Origin: Desulfosporosinus lacus DSM 15449
GTDB taxonomy: Bacteria > Bacillota > Desulfitobacteriia > Desulfitobacteriales > Desulfitobacteriaceae
Direction: 5' to 3'
Assembly: GCF_900129935.1 (NCBI RefSeq)
Contig: NZ_FQXJ01000007.1
Span: 1 to 64,000 of the forward strand
Length of the DNA stretch: 64,000 nucleotides
Shown: positions 1 to 11,582 of the stretch, in pieces
Numbering within the stretch: the first letter of the stretch is position 1
How the letters are laid out: the number at the start of each line of letters is the position of its first letter
Translations under genes and position numbers: made by a program
The notes under the pieces: model-generated
Databases searched by the model: none
What the model was told of the DNA's origin: nothing
What the model saw: only the letters and a program-made list of their open reading frames with translations

Positions 1-307
1 TGAACGTGCAGAAGTCAGTTCGAGCCGTAGTATCGAAGAAATCTATAAAAGTAGACGGAGAAAAGGGCTCGACGGTTGAAATGAGACAGAGGTTGTTTAC
101 TTGAAACACGAGAATAGCAGTTGCTCGAAAGAGGTTACTTACTTGAAGATAGATTGGAAATCGAAAACAAACAGTAAGAACGCTTAGTGGAGATAGATAG
201 GCAATACAAGGCACAAGCACATCTCATTATCAACTGAACCGCCGTGTACCGAACGGTATGCACGGCGGTGTGAGAGGACGGGGGTTAGTCACCCCCTCCT
301 ACTCGAT
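1..307 (+). mobile_element. 3' end of a group II intron (domains V and VI)
   Basis: The stretch at about 239-282 folds as a domain V hairpin: the arms around CCGCCGTG and CACGGCGG flank a small bulged loop and are followed by GTGAGAGG. It is followed at 279-307 by a domain VI-like hairpin (GGGGG, TTAGTCA, CCCCC) and a CCTACTCGAT terminus, the usual 3' boundary of bacterial ORF-carrying group II introns. The intron reverse transcriptase would lie upstream of the window, so nothing here says whether the intron is still mobile. The 3' boundary at 307 is inferred from the family pattern. Confidence 0.8.
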
Positions 308-309
308 TG

Positions 310-594
310 TCATCCTTGCCACTTTATCTGGGGCGTCTTAAATTCGTCGGCGCCGACGAATTTGGAGAGTCGGGGTTCCACCCGTTCGGATCCACATTGC
401 TGGAGTTTGCGTCGCAAGTCGCAATGTGGCGAAAGGCTCCCCTTCGCTACGAAGTGTTTCTTTGGGGCGGGTGGCTCGGCGATACTCATCCTACGCCGAT
501 TAGTATTCTTTGGGGATCGCGGCTTCGGCGAAACCCTCCACTGGAGGCTTTCGTCACAGGACACTATCGTGCCTTTCGTATCGCCAGGTAACAA
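310..594 (-). repeat. Dispersed non-coding repeat, copy A
   Basis: Read on the minus strand, this segment aligns with 26141-26372. Shared words in the same order include GTGACGA, CGGCGTAGGAT and GAGTATCGCCGAGC. The aligned copies differ by single-base indels that would shift any reading frame, so although both contain open frames they are unlikely to encode protein. A hairpin with arms TCGGCG and CGCCGA is visible. A second perfect dyad, AATTCGTCGGC/GCCGACGAATT, lies at 341-362. The copy starts about 3 bp after the group II intron boundary. Function is not known. Confidence 0.65.
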
Positions 595-597
595 GCG

Positions 598-626
598 AAA
601 AACTATCTCTTACGAGGTAGTTTTTC
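598..626. terminator. Rho-independent terminator-like hairpin
   Basis: AAAAACTA-CTC and GAG-TAGTTTTT form a stem with a small TTAC loop and a T run on both strands. It can act in either direction and sits between repeat copy A and the FMN reductase, for which it would be the minus-strand terminator. Confidence 0.6.
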
Positions 627-721
627 TGTGTTTTTAATACGGTATTAATTGACTATGTTGCGGTAATAGTCCGGCACACTTGCGACTAGGGTATAAGATT
701 CCAAAGTAGAAATGATCGATT

Positions 722-1369
722 TTAAATGTTTGAGAGTCGAACCCCCATGTCAAAGGCGTTTTGACAATCAATTGGGAACTGCTCAGCTTTCACCTGGGAT
801 TTGTGTTTTACGTCGAACATGGATGCTTCATACTTAGAGTAATCTTCAAACTGATAGGTATCAGCGGAAATCATAAATTCAGAGGCTCCATTAAGTAATT
901 GCAGCATAGTTTTGGTCTGTTGAAATAAAGCTTCATAGTTGACTTGTTGAATAAACTCCTTGGGAACATTCATGGTATAAATGAAACCAGAGGATAATTT
1001 CCCTGAGAAAACAGAGCGATGACCTTCATTATAGGAAAGGTTGGAGAATAACAAACGTTCTAAAAAAGAACGCATTAAACTGGTAACATTGCCAAAATAG
1101 ATAGGTGACCCCAACAAGAGAACATCAGATTGCTGAACTTGTTCAAGCACTGCAGACAGGTCATCTTTCATAGCACAGTGTCCGACGAACTTCGAATTCT
1201 TTCTTTTACAAGCAAAACAACTGGTACAACCTTTAAAATTCAAGTCATATAAATCAATAGCTTCCGTTTGCGCTCCTACAGAGTTAGCTCCTTCAAGGGC
1301 CTTTTGCAATAATGTATCAGTATTCCAATTCTTTCGCGGACTGCCATTAACAGAAAGTACTTTTACCAT
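722..1369 (-). CDS. Flavodoxin-family NAD(P)H-dependent FMN reductase
   Basis: This 215-residue protein belongs to the NADPH-dependent FMN reductase/iron-sulfur flavoprotein group. The N-terminus reads VKVLSVNGSPRKNWNTD, the phosphate-binding loop of flavodoxin-fold reductases. It is followed by a Cys pair (CTSCFACK, residues about 48-55) and the LLLGSPIYFGNVTSLM segment that contacts the flavin isoalloxazine. It probably reduces flavin or quinone-like substrates in the cytoplasm using NAD(P)H; the exact substrate cannot be read from sequence. It stands alone between non-coding regions, so it is likely monocistronic. The ATG is preceded by a weak purine-rich site. Confidence 0.85.
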   Translation of the reverse strand: MVKVLSVNGSPRKNWNTDTLLQKALEGANSVGAQTEAIDLYDLNFKGCTSCFACKRKNSKFVGHCAMKDDLSAVLEQVQQSDVLLLGSPIYFGNVTSLMRSFLERLLFSNLSYNEGHRSVFSGKLSSGFIYTMNVPKEFIQQVNYEALFQQTKTMLQLLNGASEFMISADTYQFEDYSKYEASMFDVKHKSQVKAEQFPIDCQNAFDMGVRLSNI

Positions 1370-1724
1370 TAGCTTATCGTCTCCTATAAGTTACTTAGTT
1401 TTGATTTGTTCCATGACATTTTCATTATAATGTCCAGGAGGAAATAAACAAGTACGCACATTTTTGTGCCTATGTATTAATTCAGTTAACACACTAGCTA
1501 AGTGCAGAGGGTTTAAAGCACCTGAACAGTGTTGCTTCTTCCAACAAGTGCCCTTGATAGAGGAAATTCTGAAAACCTGCGAGCAAGATACCGAGAGGGA
1601 ATTCTAAGTGTAGAGAAAAAAGACCTATCTCAACTATGAACATTGAAACGGTTAGTGGCAGGGTTTAGTAGAAAAACGTAGAATAAGGTCTTTAGCAGAA
1701 AGTTAACAAATAAATGGAGGACGT
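1370..1724. other. Intergenic region without a clear gene
   Basis: This region separates the divergent FMN reductase and metallophosphoesterase genes. I see no RNA gene or convincing coding frame. A GGAGG ribosome binding site for the plus-strand gene lies just before 1725. A possible -10 (TAGAAT, near 1679) is visible without a good -35. Confidence 0.4.
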
Positions 1725-2870
1725 ATGTGGGGGTTCATATCAACCGCTTTTTTAGGAGTCTATTGTCTCATGAGCTTCTACCTAGGACGTAGAGGCTGGA
1801 AGATCGTTGGTAAGTCCATGAAAATTAGCCAAATAATTTATTGGATATTTCTAGGGTTGCTTATCCTTACGTTTCCTATAGCAGAAATGGCCCAGGATTG
1901 GCTGTCGCAAACACCAGAACTGTGGTTAACCATAGCTGGCTGGTACACGATGATAGCTGTGGTATACTTATGCCTTTTGCTGATTATCATTGATTCTCTT
2001 AGATTGCTTGATAGCCGCATTCGGATCGTCCCAAAGGTCATCAGGGATCACGATCAGACTCCGAAAGTTGTTGCTTCCTTAATCCTGATGCTGGTTACAA
2101 TAATCCTTATCTATGGTTCTTGGAATGCACGCCACCCTGTTATAACCCGCTACGAGCTGGTGGTAGATAAAGAGGCAGGTTCGCTGGATCAACTCCGGAT
2201 TGCGATGGTCTCAGATATTCACTACGGTGCAATCATCGATGCACCTCGTTTGACTAGAATGCTTGAAGCAATTAATAAACTTCAGCCGGATGTGATTGTA
2301 ATGTCGGGGGATATTGTTGATGGAACAGTTGATCATGAAGATGCTCAAAAGCTAGTTGGGGTCTTAAAACAAATGCACGCTAAGTACGGGATATTCGTCG
2401 TTCCAGGTAATCATGACCGTTGGATACGTAGTGATGCTGATTTAGTGCATGAATTTCAGGAAGCGGGGGTAGAGGTTCTAAGAGATAGGCAATTAAAAGT
2501 AGGAGATAGTTTTTATATCATTGGCAGGGATGATCCAGGGTATCGTCGTGACCAAGGGCGTAAAGATTTAGAGGAATTAATGCAGGGGATAGACGCTGAA
2601 CTGCCAGTGATTTTGTTAGATCATCAGCCCATTGACATAGAAGCAGCTGAAGAAAACCGAGTCGATCTTCAGCTATCTGGGCACACCCACAAGGGGCAAA
2701 TATTCCCCAGTCATTTAATAACCAGCCATCTCTATGCTATAGACTGGGGTTTGCTTACCAAAGGCAGCTATCATTTAATTGTCTCCTCCGGTTATGGGAC
2801 TTGGGGGCCACCGTTAAGAATTGGAACAAGCCCCGAAATCGTTGAAGTTTCGATCAAGTTCACAAAGTAA
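1725..2870 (+). CDS. Membrane-anchored metallophosphoesterase
   Basis: This 381-residue protein has about four predicted membrane segments in the first 140 residues, followed by a calcineurin-like phosphoesterase domain of the YkuE/YaeI type. The metal-ligand motifs are in order: VSDIHYG, SGDIVDG, GNHDRW and SGHTHKGQ. Relatives hydrolyse phosphoesters at the membrane, some acting on lipid substrates; the substrate here is not known. ATG at 1725 follows GGAGG with good spacing. A paralogue with the same architecture lies at 22200-23360, and both stand alone rather than in operons. Confidence 0.85.
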   Translation: MWGFISTAFLGVYCLMSFYLGRRGWKIVGKSMKISQIIYWIFLGLLILTFPIAEMAQDWLSQTPELWLTIAGWYTMIAVVYLCLLLIIIDSLRLLDSRIRIVPKVIRDHDQTPKVVASLILMLVTIILIYGSWNARHPVITRYELVVDKEAGSLDQLRIAMVSDIHYGAIIDAPRLTRMLEAINKLQPDVIVMSGDIVDGTVDHEDAQKLVGVLKQMHAKYGIFVVPGNHDRWIRSDADLVHEFQEAGVEVLRDRQLKVGDSFYIIGRDDPGYRRDQGRKDLEELMQGIDAELPVILLDHQPIDIEAAEENRVDLQLSGHTHKGQIFPSHLITSHLYAIDWGLLTKGSYHLIVSSGYGTWGPPLRIGTSPEIVEVSIKFTK

Positions 2871-3010
2871 ACGACAATTTACCTATGTTACCTCAGACCT
2901 GGTGGAAGTACCGGATTATGTATATCGACTACATGAAAATAGTCTACTTCCCTAAAGTAACGATTTCAAATCAAGCTCACTCATTGTGCCTATTACATAG
3001 TTTACATAAT

Positions 3011-3066
3011 TATATAAAGCGATAAGCACGTTGATAGCCAGTTCAACGTGCTTATCGCTTTATATA
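3011..3066. terminator. Long perfect hairpin, probable terminator
   Basis: Two perfectly complementary 24-base arms (3011-3034 and 3043-3066) enclose an 8-base loop. It lies downstream of the phosphoesterase gene. A strong T tail is missing, so it may act as a transcript-stabilising or weak terminator hairpin. Confidence 0.6.
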
Positions 3067-5008
<1,942 letters not shown>

Positions 5009-5111
5009 TTGATGAATACGTCCAGATTTAATTAGTAGCACAGGTAGCGGAAGGGGTTCGGCCCTGGAAGGATGGTGTGGAAGCTGTTGTCTGAGGAGAT
5101 GATTAAAAATT

Positions 5112-5160
5112 GCCGGTTTTGAGGTCTGGCTAATCTAGATTAGTCTATCTCAAAACCGGC
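5112..5160. terminator. Hairpin with nested palindrome
   Basis: GCCGGTTTTGAG (5112-5123) pairs perfectly with CTCAAAACCGGC (5149-5160), followed by GAATTTT. The loop contains a second palindrome, CTAATCTAGATTAG. It is a plausible terminator for the truncated phosphotransferase frame. Confidence 0.6.
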
Positions 5161-5433
5161 GAATTTTCAAACTGGAGGCTGTGAGTATGTCCGTTTATAG
5201 AATAACGCAATTATCGCAGAGCGAAGGAACGGATGAGTTAGCCGATCGTTATGATGCTGGTAATCAGCACTTTAGCCTCTACCACAGTCAGACCATTGAT
5301 TTCACTGGTATTTGTACTGATTATAAAAATGTATCAAATTCGGAGGTTTTTAAGCTTTTTCAGACTTCTCTTTCTGTTAAAATTCAGAGAAAAGAGAGGT
5401 TTTTTGAGAAAATCCACTTTGAAAAACGTAAAA
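5161..5433. other. Intergenic region with a terminator-like hairpin
   Basis: A plus-strand open frame starts near 5181, but its sequence has no recognisable motif. It runs through a terminator-like hairpin at 5368-5406 (CTCTTTCTG/CAG-AGAAAAGAG followed by six T), so I do not call it a gene. The hairpin may be the tail of a lost gene. Confidence 0.4.
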
Positions 5434-5643
5434 TCAGTTTTTCTTTTTCTTTGGCCTCAAGTGGTTATCTATTTTCGAGGCCGCTTTTTTTAGTTTTCTT
5501 CGAACCCGAGTATAGATTCTAATTGTTCGTATGTCAGTGTGACCGATTAGCTCTTGAATGACTCTTAATCCTCGCCTTCTTTCAGGAGAATCGTAGCGAA
5601 AGTTTGGCGAAGAACATAAAGTTTTACATAAGGGATCATGCAT
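5434..5643 (-). pseudogene. Tyrosine recombinase (phage integrase) C-terminal relic
   Basis: The minus strand encodes LRVIQELIGHTDIRTIRIYT, the conserved C-terminal segment of XerC/integrase-type recombinases, including the Tyr of the IYT motif. The preceding helix appears in a different frame (LRQTFATILLKEGED, the family's LRHTFAT-LL-G-D), so a one-base frameshift near 5570 separates them. The first His of the HxxR box is changed and everything upstream is missing. This is a fragment of an integrated element that no longer encodes a recombinase. Confidence 0.75.
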
Positions 5644-5708
5644 TTAATTAAGCATACCTGAAATGAGCGGTAGAAGTTTCGGTACCCCAAGCTTCGTTTG
5701 CTAGGAGT

Positions 5709-6294
5709 TTAGCGAACCAACTGTATTGGATCCTTCTTCTTTCTCAAAGCCATGCTGGATAAAGTACCCATGGGACATATCGCACACCAGGTTTTAGATT
5801 TAAATATATTACTAATAATGAGCCCAATAATTGTTGTAGTAAACATCATTGAATAAACTCTAAATCCTAAATGTACTGCCCAATCCGGCATGAAACCAAT
5901 ATTTAGAAGGTTAGGCATATTCCAAGGAAGTTGGAAAGCCATTAAAAATTATTTTCTCTAAAGGATCTCTATTATCGAGATATACCATTAAAGTTGAAAA
6001 ACATATCATCAACATATTGATCGAAAAGTAAATTAGCATTACTCGTTTTCCTGTGCCGTTTATCAACCATTTTGGAGCTTTACGGTGCGCCCCAATTCTT
6101 GCAGAGAGTCTTGTCAATAAATTCGACCGGGGACAGAAGCTTTGGCACCATGTTCTTCTATTATCTTTTATTACAAAAACAAATGGCATAATAAGACAGA
6201 GAAAACCGATCCAAGCGAAAATAATATTAAAAATGCCTAGGATAAAAAATGAGATAGTAAATAAGTACGAATATTTCATCCAAATCTGTTTCAT
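5709..6294 (-). pseudogene. Frameshifted 4Fe-4S membrane polyferredoxin (NapH/MauN-like)
   Basis: Two minus-strand frames together give one family member. The first (from ATG 6294, after a GAGGAG site) has two or three membrane segments and the cluster motif CQSFCPRSNLL. The second (5709-5942) continues with FQLPWNMPN, another membrane segment and CAICPMGTLSS. The switch lies near 5935-5945, where KIIF should join FQLPWNMPN. Relatives are quinol-linked or ferredoxin-like electron carriers in the membrane. One frameshift in an otherwise complete gene suggests recent inactivation, or a sequencing error. Confidence 0.75.
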
Positions 6295-6396
6295 AAAAAT
6301 TCTCCTCTTTTTATTGTTTAACTCAGATACCCCCGCGGGTAGGGGGTTAGCATTAAGTATAGTGCGTTTGTAGTCGTTTGTAAATCGAGCCCTCAT

Positions 6397-7186
6397 GTAA
6401 ACTTAAAATAACCTAGCTAATTCTTAGTGTATAAACAATCTTCGCTAAAGAGTTTGAAAAAAGGGTTTTAAACTATAAAAAATTTGTTCGCCTTGCAATT
6501 GACTTATTGACAGTAAGTGTAGACTATAGACCTTTTGACCTTTTTTATTTTACAGGCATAATTTATAATTGAATTCAGTTTTATAATGCAGGGTTTTATA
6601 TAGTGTAAGGTCGTCTCCACCAATCAAATCCTCGAATTAGGTGGAGATACATAACGAAAGTCTTGAGGCACTTCAATTTTGTACGCCTCAAGGCTTCTTT
6701 AGCAAATGCAGACTTCTGGTAATTTTTTCAGTAAACTTTCAGTTAATCTTCAGGCCTATTTCAGCCTAATATTGGATAATAACAATGTCTTCAGAAATTG
6801 GTGTTGAAAATAAATTAAGAACGAGTTGAATTTAGAATGAATTTAATTATCACTCTATTATTAGTGGGTATGATTCCTTCATTATTAAGAATGTTGCTAT
6901 CTGCCGATTTGGACACAGAAAGTTAACCGTTAATTCGGGTTAATATACAGTACCTTCTTTTCATATTCACCTCCTTCACTCCCCTTCTAACGAAGGGATT
7001 TCTTTGTTTGTACAGTAAAGAAACAAAAAGCTGATCCAGTTGAATCAATCAACACATAGAAAAATGAGTAGGGTAAGGGTGGATTGAAATGCATGAATCT
7101 TGAGATAAGGTTTTCTATTTAAGAAAATATAAAGGTTTGTAAATTATAATTTTCATGATTGATAAACAAAGGGGAGGAATCATCGG
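6397..7186. other. Long intergenic region with two adjacent hairpins
   Basis: There is no convincing gene. Two hairpins lie side by side: GTCTCCACC (6613-6621) with GGTGGAGAT (6640-6648), and GTCTTGAGGC (6660-6669) with GCCTCAAGGC (6685-6694) followed by TTCTTT. The second looks like a terminator; the pair could be a short non-coding transcript or attenuator. The rest is AT-rich leader for the RND operon. Confidence 0.45.
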
Positions 7187-8344
7187 GTGACTAATAAAAA
7201 AAGAGTCAATATTCTTCAGTGGGTAACAGTAATATTGGTGGGCTCATTATTGTTGATATCAGGATGCAGCCCTCAAATGCCTACTTCGGTAGCAGAATCA
7301 GCGATAACAGTAAATGTTGAGACTGCAGAGTCAAGAGATATTTATGGCAGTATCAGTTATAACGGTCGTTTGAAGGCAAGCAGAGAAGTTCAGGTACTTC
7401 CCCAGACTAGTGCGCGGATAATTTCGATAAATGTAAGTGAAGGTCAGGAAGTCGGAACTGGACAGACGTTGATGACTTTAGATAGCAGCAGCCTGCAAGC
7501 TTCTTTAAAAAGGGCGGAAGCTCAGGTAGCTTCTGCAAAGGCAAATCAGGTCAACAATCAGATCAAACTGGAAGCTGCAGGCAAGAGCTATGAACGCACT
7601 AAATCATTGTATGACGCAGAAGCAACAACCCAGGTGGAGTTGGAAAATGCTAAGGATGCCTATGATTTATTAAACTCAGGGTCTGTAGAAGCAGCCGTGG
7701 CCGAGGCCGAGGCTGCATTGCTAGCGGTTCAAGAGCAGATAGGTTATACCTCGGTTACTGCACCGGTGAGCGGATCTATCGGCAGAATTGATGCTTCCGT
7801 TGGGGATTATGTTAATACGTCTAATACGGTTGCTGTCATCAGTGACCCCCAAGAATTGAAGATCGAGATTATGGTTGGGGAGTCAGATATTTCGATAATG
7901 AAGCTAAATGCCAAAGTAGACGTGTATGTGAAGTCTGTAAATCCAGATTCATTAAGCGGTACAATCAGCAGTATTGCCTCAGTGCTTGCCGCTAACTCAA
8001 GCATGTATCCGGTTACTATTACCCTAGATAATGTAGATGGGGAAGCCAAATCAGGTATGTATGCTGAAGTTTCAATCGCTGCCAGCGGTGTCCAAAGTGC
8101 TCTTTGTATTCCACTGTCATCCATAATACCAGATAATGGGGTTAATGTAGTATACAGTGTAACTGAAATGAATGGGGAAATGCGTGCCGCTCGCGTGGAA
8201 GTTAAAACAGGCATAAATGATGGGGATTATGTGCAAATATTATCTGGATTAAAAGCAGGTGATAAAGTTGTCACTCTGGGCAATACACTGATTAGCGACG
8301 GATCATTACTGACCATTCAGAGTAAAGAGGGTGAGCAGTCATGA
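7187..8344 (+). CDS. RND efflux periplasmic adaptor (membrane fusion protein)
   Basis: This is a 385-residue lipoprotein. The lipobox LLISGCSP puts the lipidated Cys near residue 27. It is followed by a lipoyl-like half (LKASREVQVLPQTSARI), a coiled-coil hairpin (residues about 95-175), the second lipoyl half (VTAPVSGSIGRIDASVGDYV) and beta-barrel domains. Such adaptors tether the RND pump and channel substrates outward; in this Firmicute the partner outer channel is not visible. GTG at 7187 follows GGGGAGG with normal spacing. The stop overlaps the start of the pump gene by 4 bp, so the two are translationally coupled. Confidence 0.9.
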   Translation: MTNKKRVNILQWVTVILVGSLLLISGCSPQMPTSVAESAITVNVETAESRDIYGSISYNGRLKASREVQVLPQTSARIISINVSEGQEVGTGQTLMTLDSSSLQASLKRAEAQVASAKANQVNNQIKLEAAGKSYERTKSLYDAEATTQVELENAKDAYDLLNSGSVEAAVAEAEAALLAVQEQIGYTSVTAPVSGSIGRIDASVGDYVNTSNTVAVISDPQELKIEIMVGESDISIMKLNAKVDVYVKSVNPDSLSGTISSIASVLAANSSMYPVTITLDNVDGEAKSGMYAEVSIAASGVQSALCIPLSSIIPDNGVNVVYSVTEMNGEMRAARVEVKTGINDGDYVQILSGLKAGDKVVTLGNTLISDGSLLTIQSKEGEQS

Positions 8345-11300
8345 TGGACAAAATCGCTAAATTTGCGGTAAACAGACCAGCAAGTATTACGATTTTAGCA
8401 CTCGCCATAGTTTTGCTGGGCTTTATTAATCTATCTAAGCTCTCCATTGATGAGATGCCGGAGATGGAAATGCCTATGATAACTGTTATGACTACATATA
8501 CAGGTGCCAGTCCAGAATCTGTTGAGGAAGAAGTAACTAAACCTTTAGAGTCTGCCCTAGTTAGCTTGAGCGACGTTGAGGACATCGAGTCCACATCCAG
8601 TTCTGGTTCATCTACGATTATGATAACCTTTAATTATGGTATAGATATGGATCAAGCCGCTCTCGATATCCGGGATAAAGTGGGGACGATTGAAAGCAAG
8701 CTTCCTGACGGAGCAGCTTCCCCAACTATCATGAAATTTGATTCTTCCTCGATGCCAATTATTCAGATCAGCTTATCCGGTGAAAACATGTCGCTGGCAA
8801 AGTTACAAGGCTTGGCAGAAGATACAATTGAACCTCGTTTATCACGTATATCTCAAGTCTCTTCAGTTTCCATAACAGGTGGGCAGGAACGGGAAATCCA
8901 AGTAGAGTTAGATGCTAATAAAATGGAAAGCTACGGATTAACATTAGAGGACATTAACGGGTTCATGCAAGCAGGAAACTTCGATATGTCAACGGGATCT
9001 CTTAGATATGGGAACCGCAAGTATTATGTTCGTACTATACAGGAGTATAATCGGGTTGCCGATATGGGCAATATTCCCATAACTGTAGGAGAGAGCACCA
9101 TTTATCTGAGAGATATTGCCACTATTGAAGATACTACGGCGGATAGGACTATGTATACGAGGTTAAATGGCGAAACCTCAGTAGGGATATCCTGTCAAAA
9201 GGAATCGGGCTCTAATACGGTTGATGCCTGTACAGCTATTAAGAATGAAATTGAGGAAATTAGCCAAGAATTGGGTGGCGAGCTGCATTACGAGATAATT
9301 TCAGATCAATCTGAAAGTATTCAGGAGTCTATTGATTCCACTAAACGCATGTTGTACGAAGGAGCTGTACTGGCAGCAGTAGTATTGGTGATGTTCCTGC
9401 GCAGGTGGCGCAGTACCATGATTGTCTTTATATCCATCCCCTTGTCTCTAATTGCAACCTTTACCGGAATGTATTTTCTCGGTTATACGGTCAATACCAT
9501 AACCCTAGGCGGTTTAGCTATGGGGATTGGTAGAATCATCGATGATTCAATTGTGGTTTATGAAAATATTCACCGCCATCGAGCCTTGGGTCTTTCCATG
9601 AAGGAAGCAGCTATTTTGGGAGCGAAGGAAGTCGGTGGAGCGGTTCTGGCATCTACCCTTACGCTGTTTGCAGTTTTTATCCCGATGATGACAGTCGAAG
9701 GAATGGCCGGAATGATGTTTAAACCCTTGGCAGCGACTATATGTATAGCCATCGCTTGTTCCTTTGTTGTAGCGATAGCTGTAGTCCCTATGCTTTCATC
9801 ACGCTTTCTGAGCAATAAGGTCATCAAGGCAGTTGATCCGACTAAGCGCAAAAATATATTTGCCCGAATGGTCAATGTTTTTGGCGATGCGATAGATAAT
9901 TTAGGTGAAAAATACAAAGTTGTTCTAGCTTGGTCGTTAGAGCACCGCCGCAGAGTGCTTATTACCGTAGGAGTACTTATGGCAGCCTCACTGCTGACGG
10001 TAACCTCTATCGGGATGGAGTTTTTCCCTTCCTCGGAATCTAATGAAATATCGATCAGTATTGAAACTGATAGAGGGTCTTCCCTCGATGATACTGATGC
10101 CATCATAGGTCAGATTGAAGATATTTTATTTCAAGTTCCGGAAATGAAGGATGTCTACACAACGGTAGGCAGCAGTGGGTCGAGGATGTCTAGGAGCAGC
10201 AGCAATAATAAGGCCAGTATCACTGCCACCCTTGCAGACGAAACAGAAAAGGGCAGAAGCACTGACCAAATCATGGAGGAATTAAGAAAATCAGTAGCCT
10301 CAGTCCCAGGAGCCAAAATCGAAATAACTAAAAATACGACCATGGGCGGTATGGCTGGCGACGACATCAGCGTCGAGATCGAAGGAGATGATCTGGATAC
10401 TCTGAAAGAGATTTCAATTAAGGTGGCCGATATAGTAAGAGGGGTTTCCGGAGCCCGCAATGTAAGCAATTCATTGACAGATGGAGAACCGGAAGTGAAG
10501 GTATTCATTGACGAGGACAAAGCTTCTATGTACGGTCTGACGCCGGTTGCTATTGCCTCGGAAGTAGAAAATGTGATGAATGGCCTAGAGGCCTTCACCT
10601 ATAGTGATAATGGTGAGGATATTACGGTTGCACTTGGGTATAAAGAGGCTGTTGAGGATCTGGAAGATCTAAAGAAATTGACCTTAACTAATGCAAAAGG
10701 TGATAATATTAAGTTGTCCGATCTGGCCTCTTTTGAGCTGGGTCGGGCACCGGCCGAGATCAATCGTGTTGATCAGGTTCGCCAGGCCACGGTCACTGGG
10801 GATATCTATGGACGGGATAATAATAGCGTTAACCAGGAAATTAGAACCCGGACAGCCGAGATAGACCTGCCTGAAGGGTATAGCATTAGCTTCGGTGGTG
10901 CTAATCGGCAAATGCAGGAAAGCTTTTCGGGCCTGCTTATGGCCCTGGTGTTAGCGATTATTATGGTGTATGTGGTCATGGTTGTACAGTATGAATCTTT
11001 CTTTGATCCCTTTATAATCATGTTTACCATGCCTACAGCTATCATCGGAGCCATTTTATCGCTGGCGATAACAGGCAAATCTTTGAGTGTAAGCTCATTC
11101 CTGGGGATTATTATGCTGATGGGGATTGTAGTTGCTAATGCCATCGTGTTAATTGATTACCTGAAACAGCTTCGTGACAGAGGGATGGGGAAGAACGAAG
11201 CGATTATCGAAGCGGGCCGGGTAAGACTAAGGCCTATATTGATGACTTCACTAAGCACTGTATTGGCTATGCTTCCCTTGGCAGCTGGATTAGGGGAGGA

Positions 11301-11484
11301 GGCCTCAACTATGGCACCTATGGCAACAGTTGTTGTCGGAGGTCTTTTGGTGTCTACTGTCCTGACACTAGTCTTGGTGCCGGTCGTATATAGTATTTTT
11401 GATGATTGGAGAACTAAAGTAATGTGCAAGTTCTCCGGAAATAAGGATGAGCTTGTTCTGGGCAATAATTCGATAAACAGCTAA
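8341..11484 (+). CDS. RND family efflux pump permease
   Basis: This 1047-residue protein has the full AcrB-like architecture: TM1 (about 11-31), a large porter loop, TM2-6 (about 340-480), a second porter loop, and TM7-12 (about 870-1025). The start reads FAVNRPASITILALAIVLLG, and the TM4 segment GIGRIIDDSIVVYENI contains the proton-relay acidic pair. It exports drugs or other amphiphiles by proton antiport together with the adaptor at 7187. The substrate cannot be predicted. The regulator/kinase pair immediately downstream (38 and 98 bp gaps depending on start) probably controls it. Confidence 0.93.
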   Translation: MMDKIAKFAVNRPASITILALAIVLLGFINLSKLSIDEMPEMEMPMITVMTTYTGASPESVEEEVTKPLESALVSLSDVEDIESTSSSGSSTIMITFNYGIDMDQAALDIRDKVGTIESKLPDGAASPTIMKFDSSSMPIIQISLSGENMSLAKLQGLAEDTIEPRLSRISQVSSVSITGGQEREIQVELDANKMESYGLTLEDINGFMQAGNFDMSTGSLRYGNRKYYVRTIQEYNRVADMGNIPITVGESTIYLRDIATIEDTTADRTMYTRLNGETSVGISCQKESGSNTVDACTAIKNEIEEISQELGGELHYEIISDQSESIQESIDSTKRMLYEGAVLAAVVLVMFLRRWRSTMIVFISIPLSLIATFTGMYFLGYTVNTITLGGLAMGIGRIIDDSIVVYENIHRHRALGLSMKEAAILGAKEVGGAVLASTLTLFAVFIPMMTVEGMAGMMFKPLAATICIAIACSFVVAIAVVPMLSSRFLSNKVIKAVDPTKRKNIFARMVNVFGDAIDNLGEKYKVVLAWSLEHRRRVLITVGVLMAASLLTVTSIGMEFFPSSESNEISISIETDRGSSLDDTDAIIGQIEDILFQVPEMKDVYTTVGSSGSRMSRSSSNNKASITATLADETEKGRSTDQIMEELRKSVASVPGAKIEITKNTTMGGMAGDDISVEIEGDDLDTLKEISIKVADIVRGVSGARNVSNSLTDGEPEVKVFIDEDKASMYGLTPVAIASEVENVMNGLEAFTYSDNGEDITVALGYKEAVEDLEDLKKLTLTNAKGDNIKLSDLASFELGRAPAEINRVDQVRQATVTGDIYGRDNNSVNQEIRTRTAEIDLPEGYSISFGGANRQMQESFSGLLMALVLAIIMVYVVMVVQYESFFDPFIIMFTMPTAIIGAILSLAITGKSLSVSSFLGIIMLMGIVVANAIVLIDYLKQLRDRGMGKNEAIIEAGRVRLRPILMTSLSTVLAMLPLAAGLGEEASTMAPMATVVVGGLLVSTVLTLVLVPVVYSIFDDWRTKVMCKFSGNKDELVLGNNSINS

Positions 11485-11582
11485 AGAGGATACAGCAGGA
11501 ATTTGATAGGGAGCTTTCACCTTTGACAGAAAAAGCGCATTGTGTCAAGGCGAAAGTTCTATCAATAATTGAGGTGGCGGTC

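Noticed and set aside
362-637. Open frames on both strands in repeat copy A
   Set aside because: The equivalent positions in copy B contain indels that shift the frame, so the repeat is unlikely to be coding.
1183-1200. Similarity of the FMN reductase segment near KFVG to the dyad AATTCGTCGGC in copy A
   Set aside because: The match is short, lies in a coding region at a normally variable position, and is explained by chance.
5181-5522. A 113-codon plus-strand open frame
   Set aside because: No recognisable motif, it reads through a terminator-like hairpin at 5368-5406, and its end overlaps the integrase relic on the other strand.
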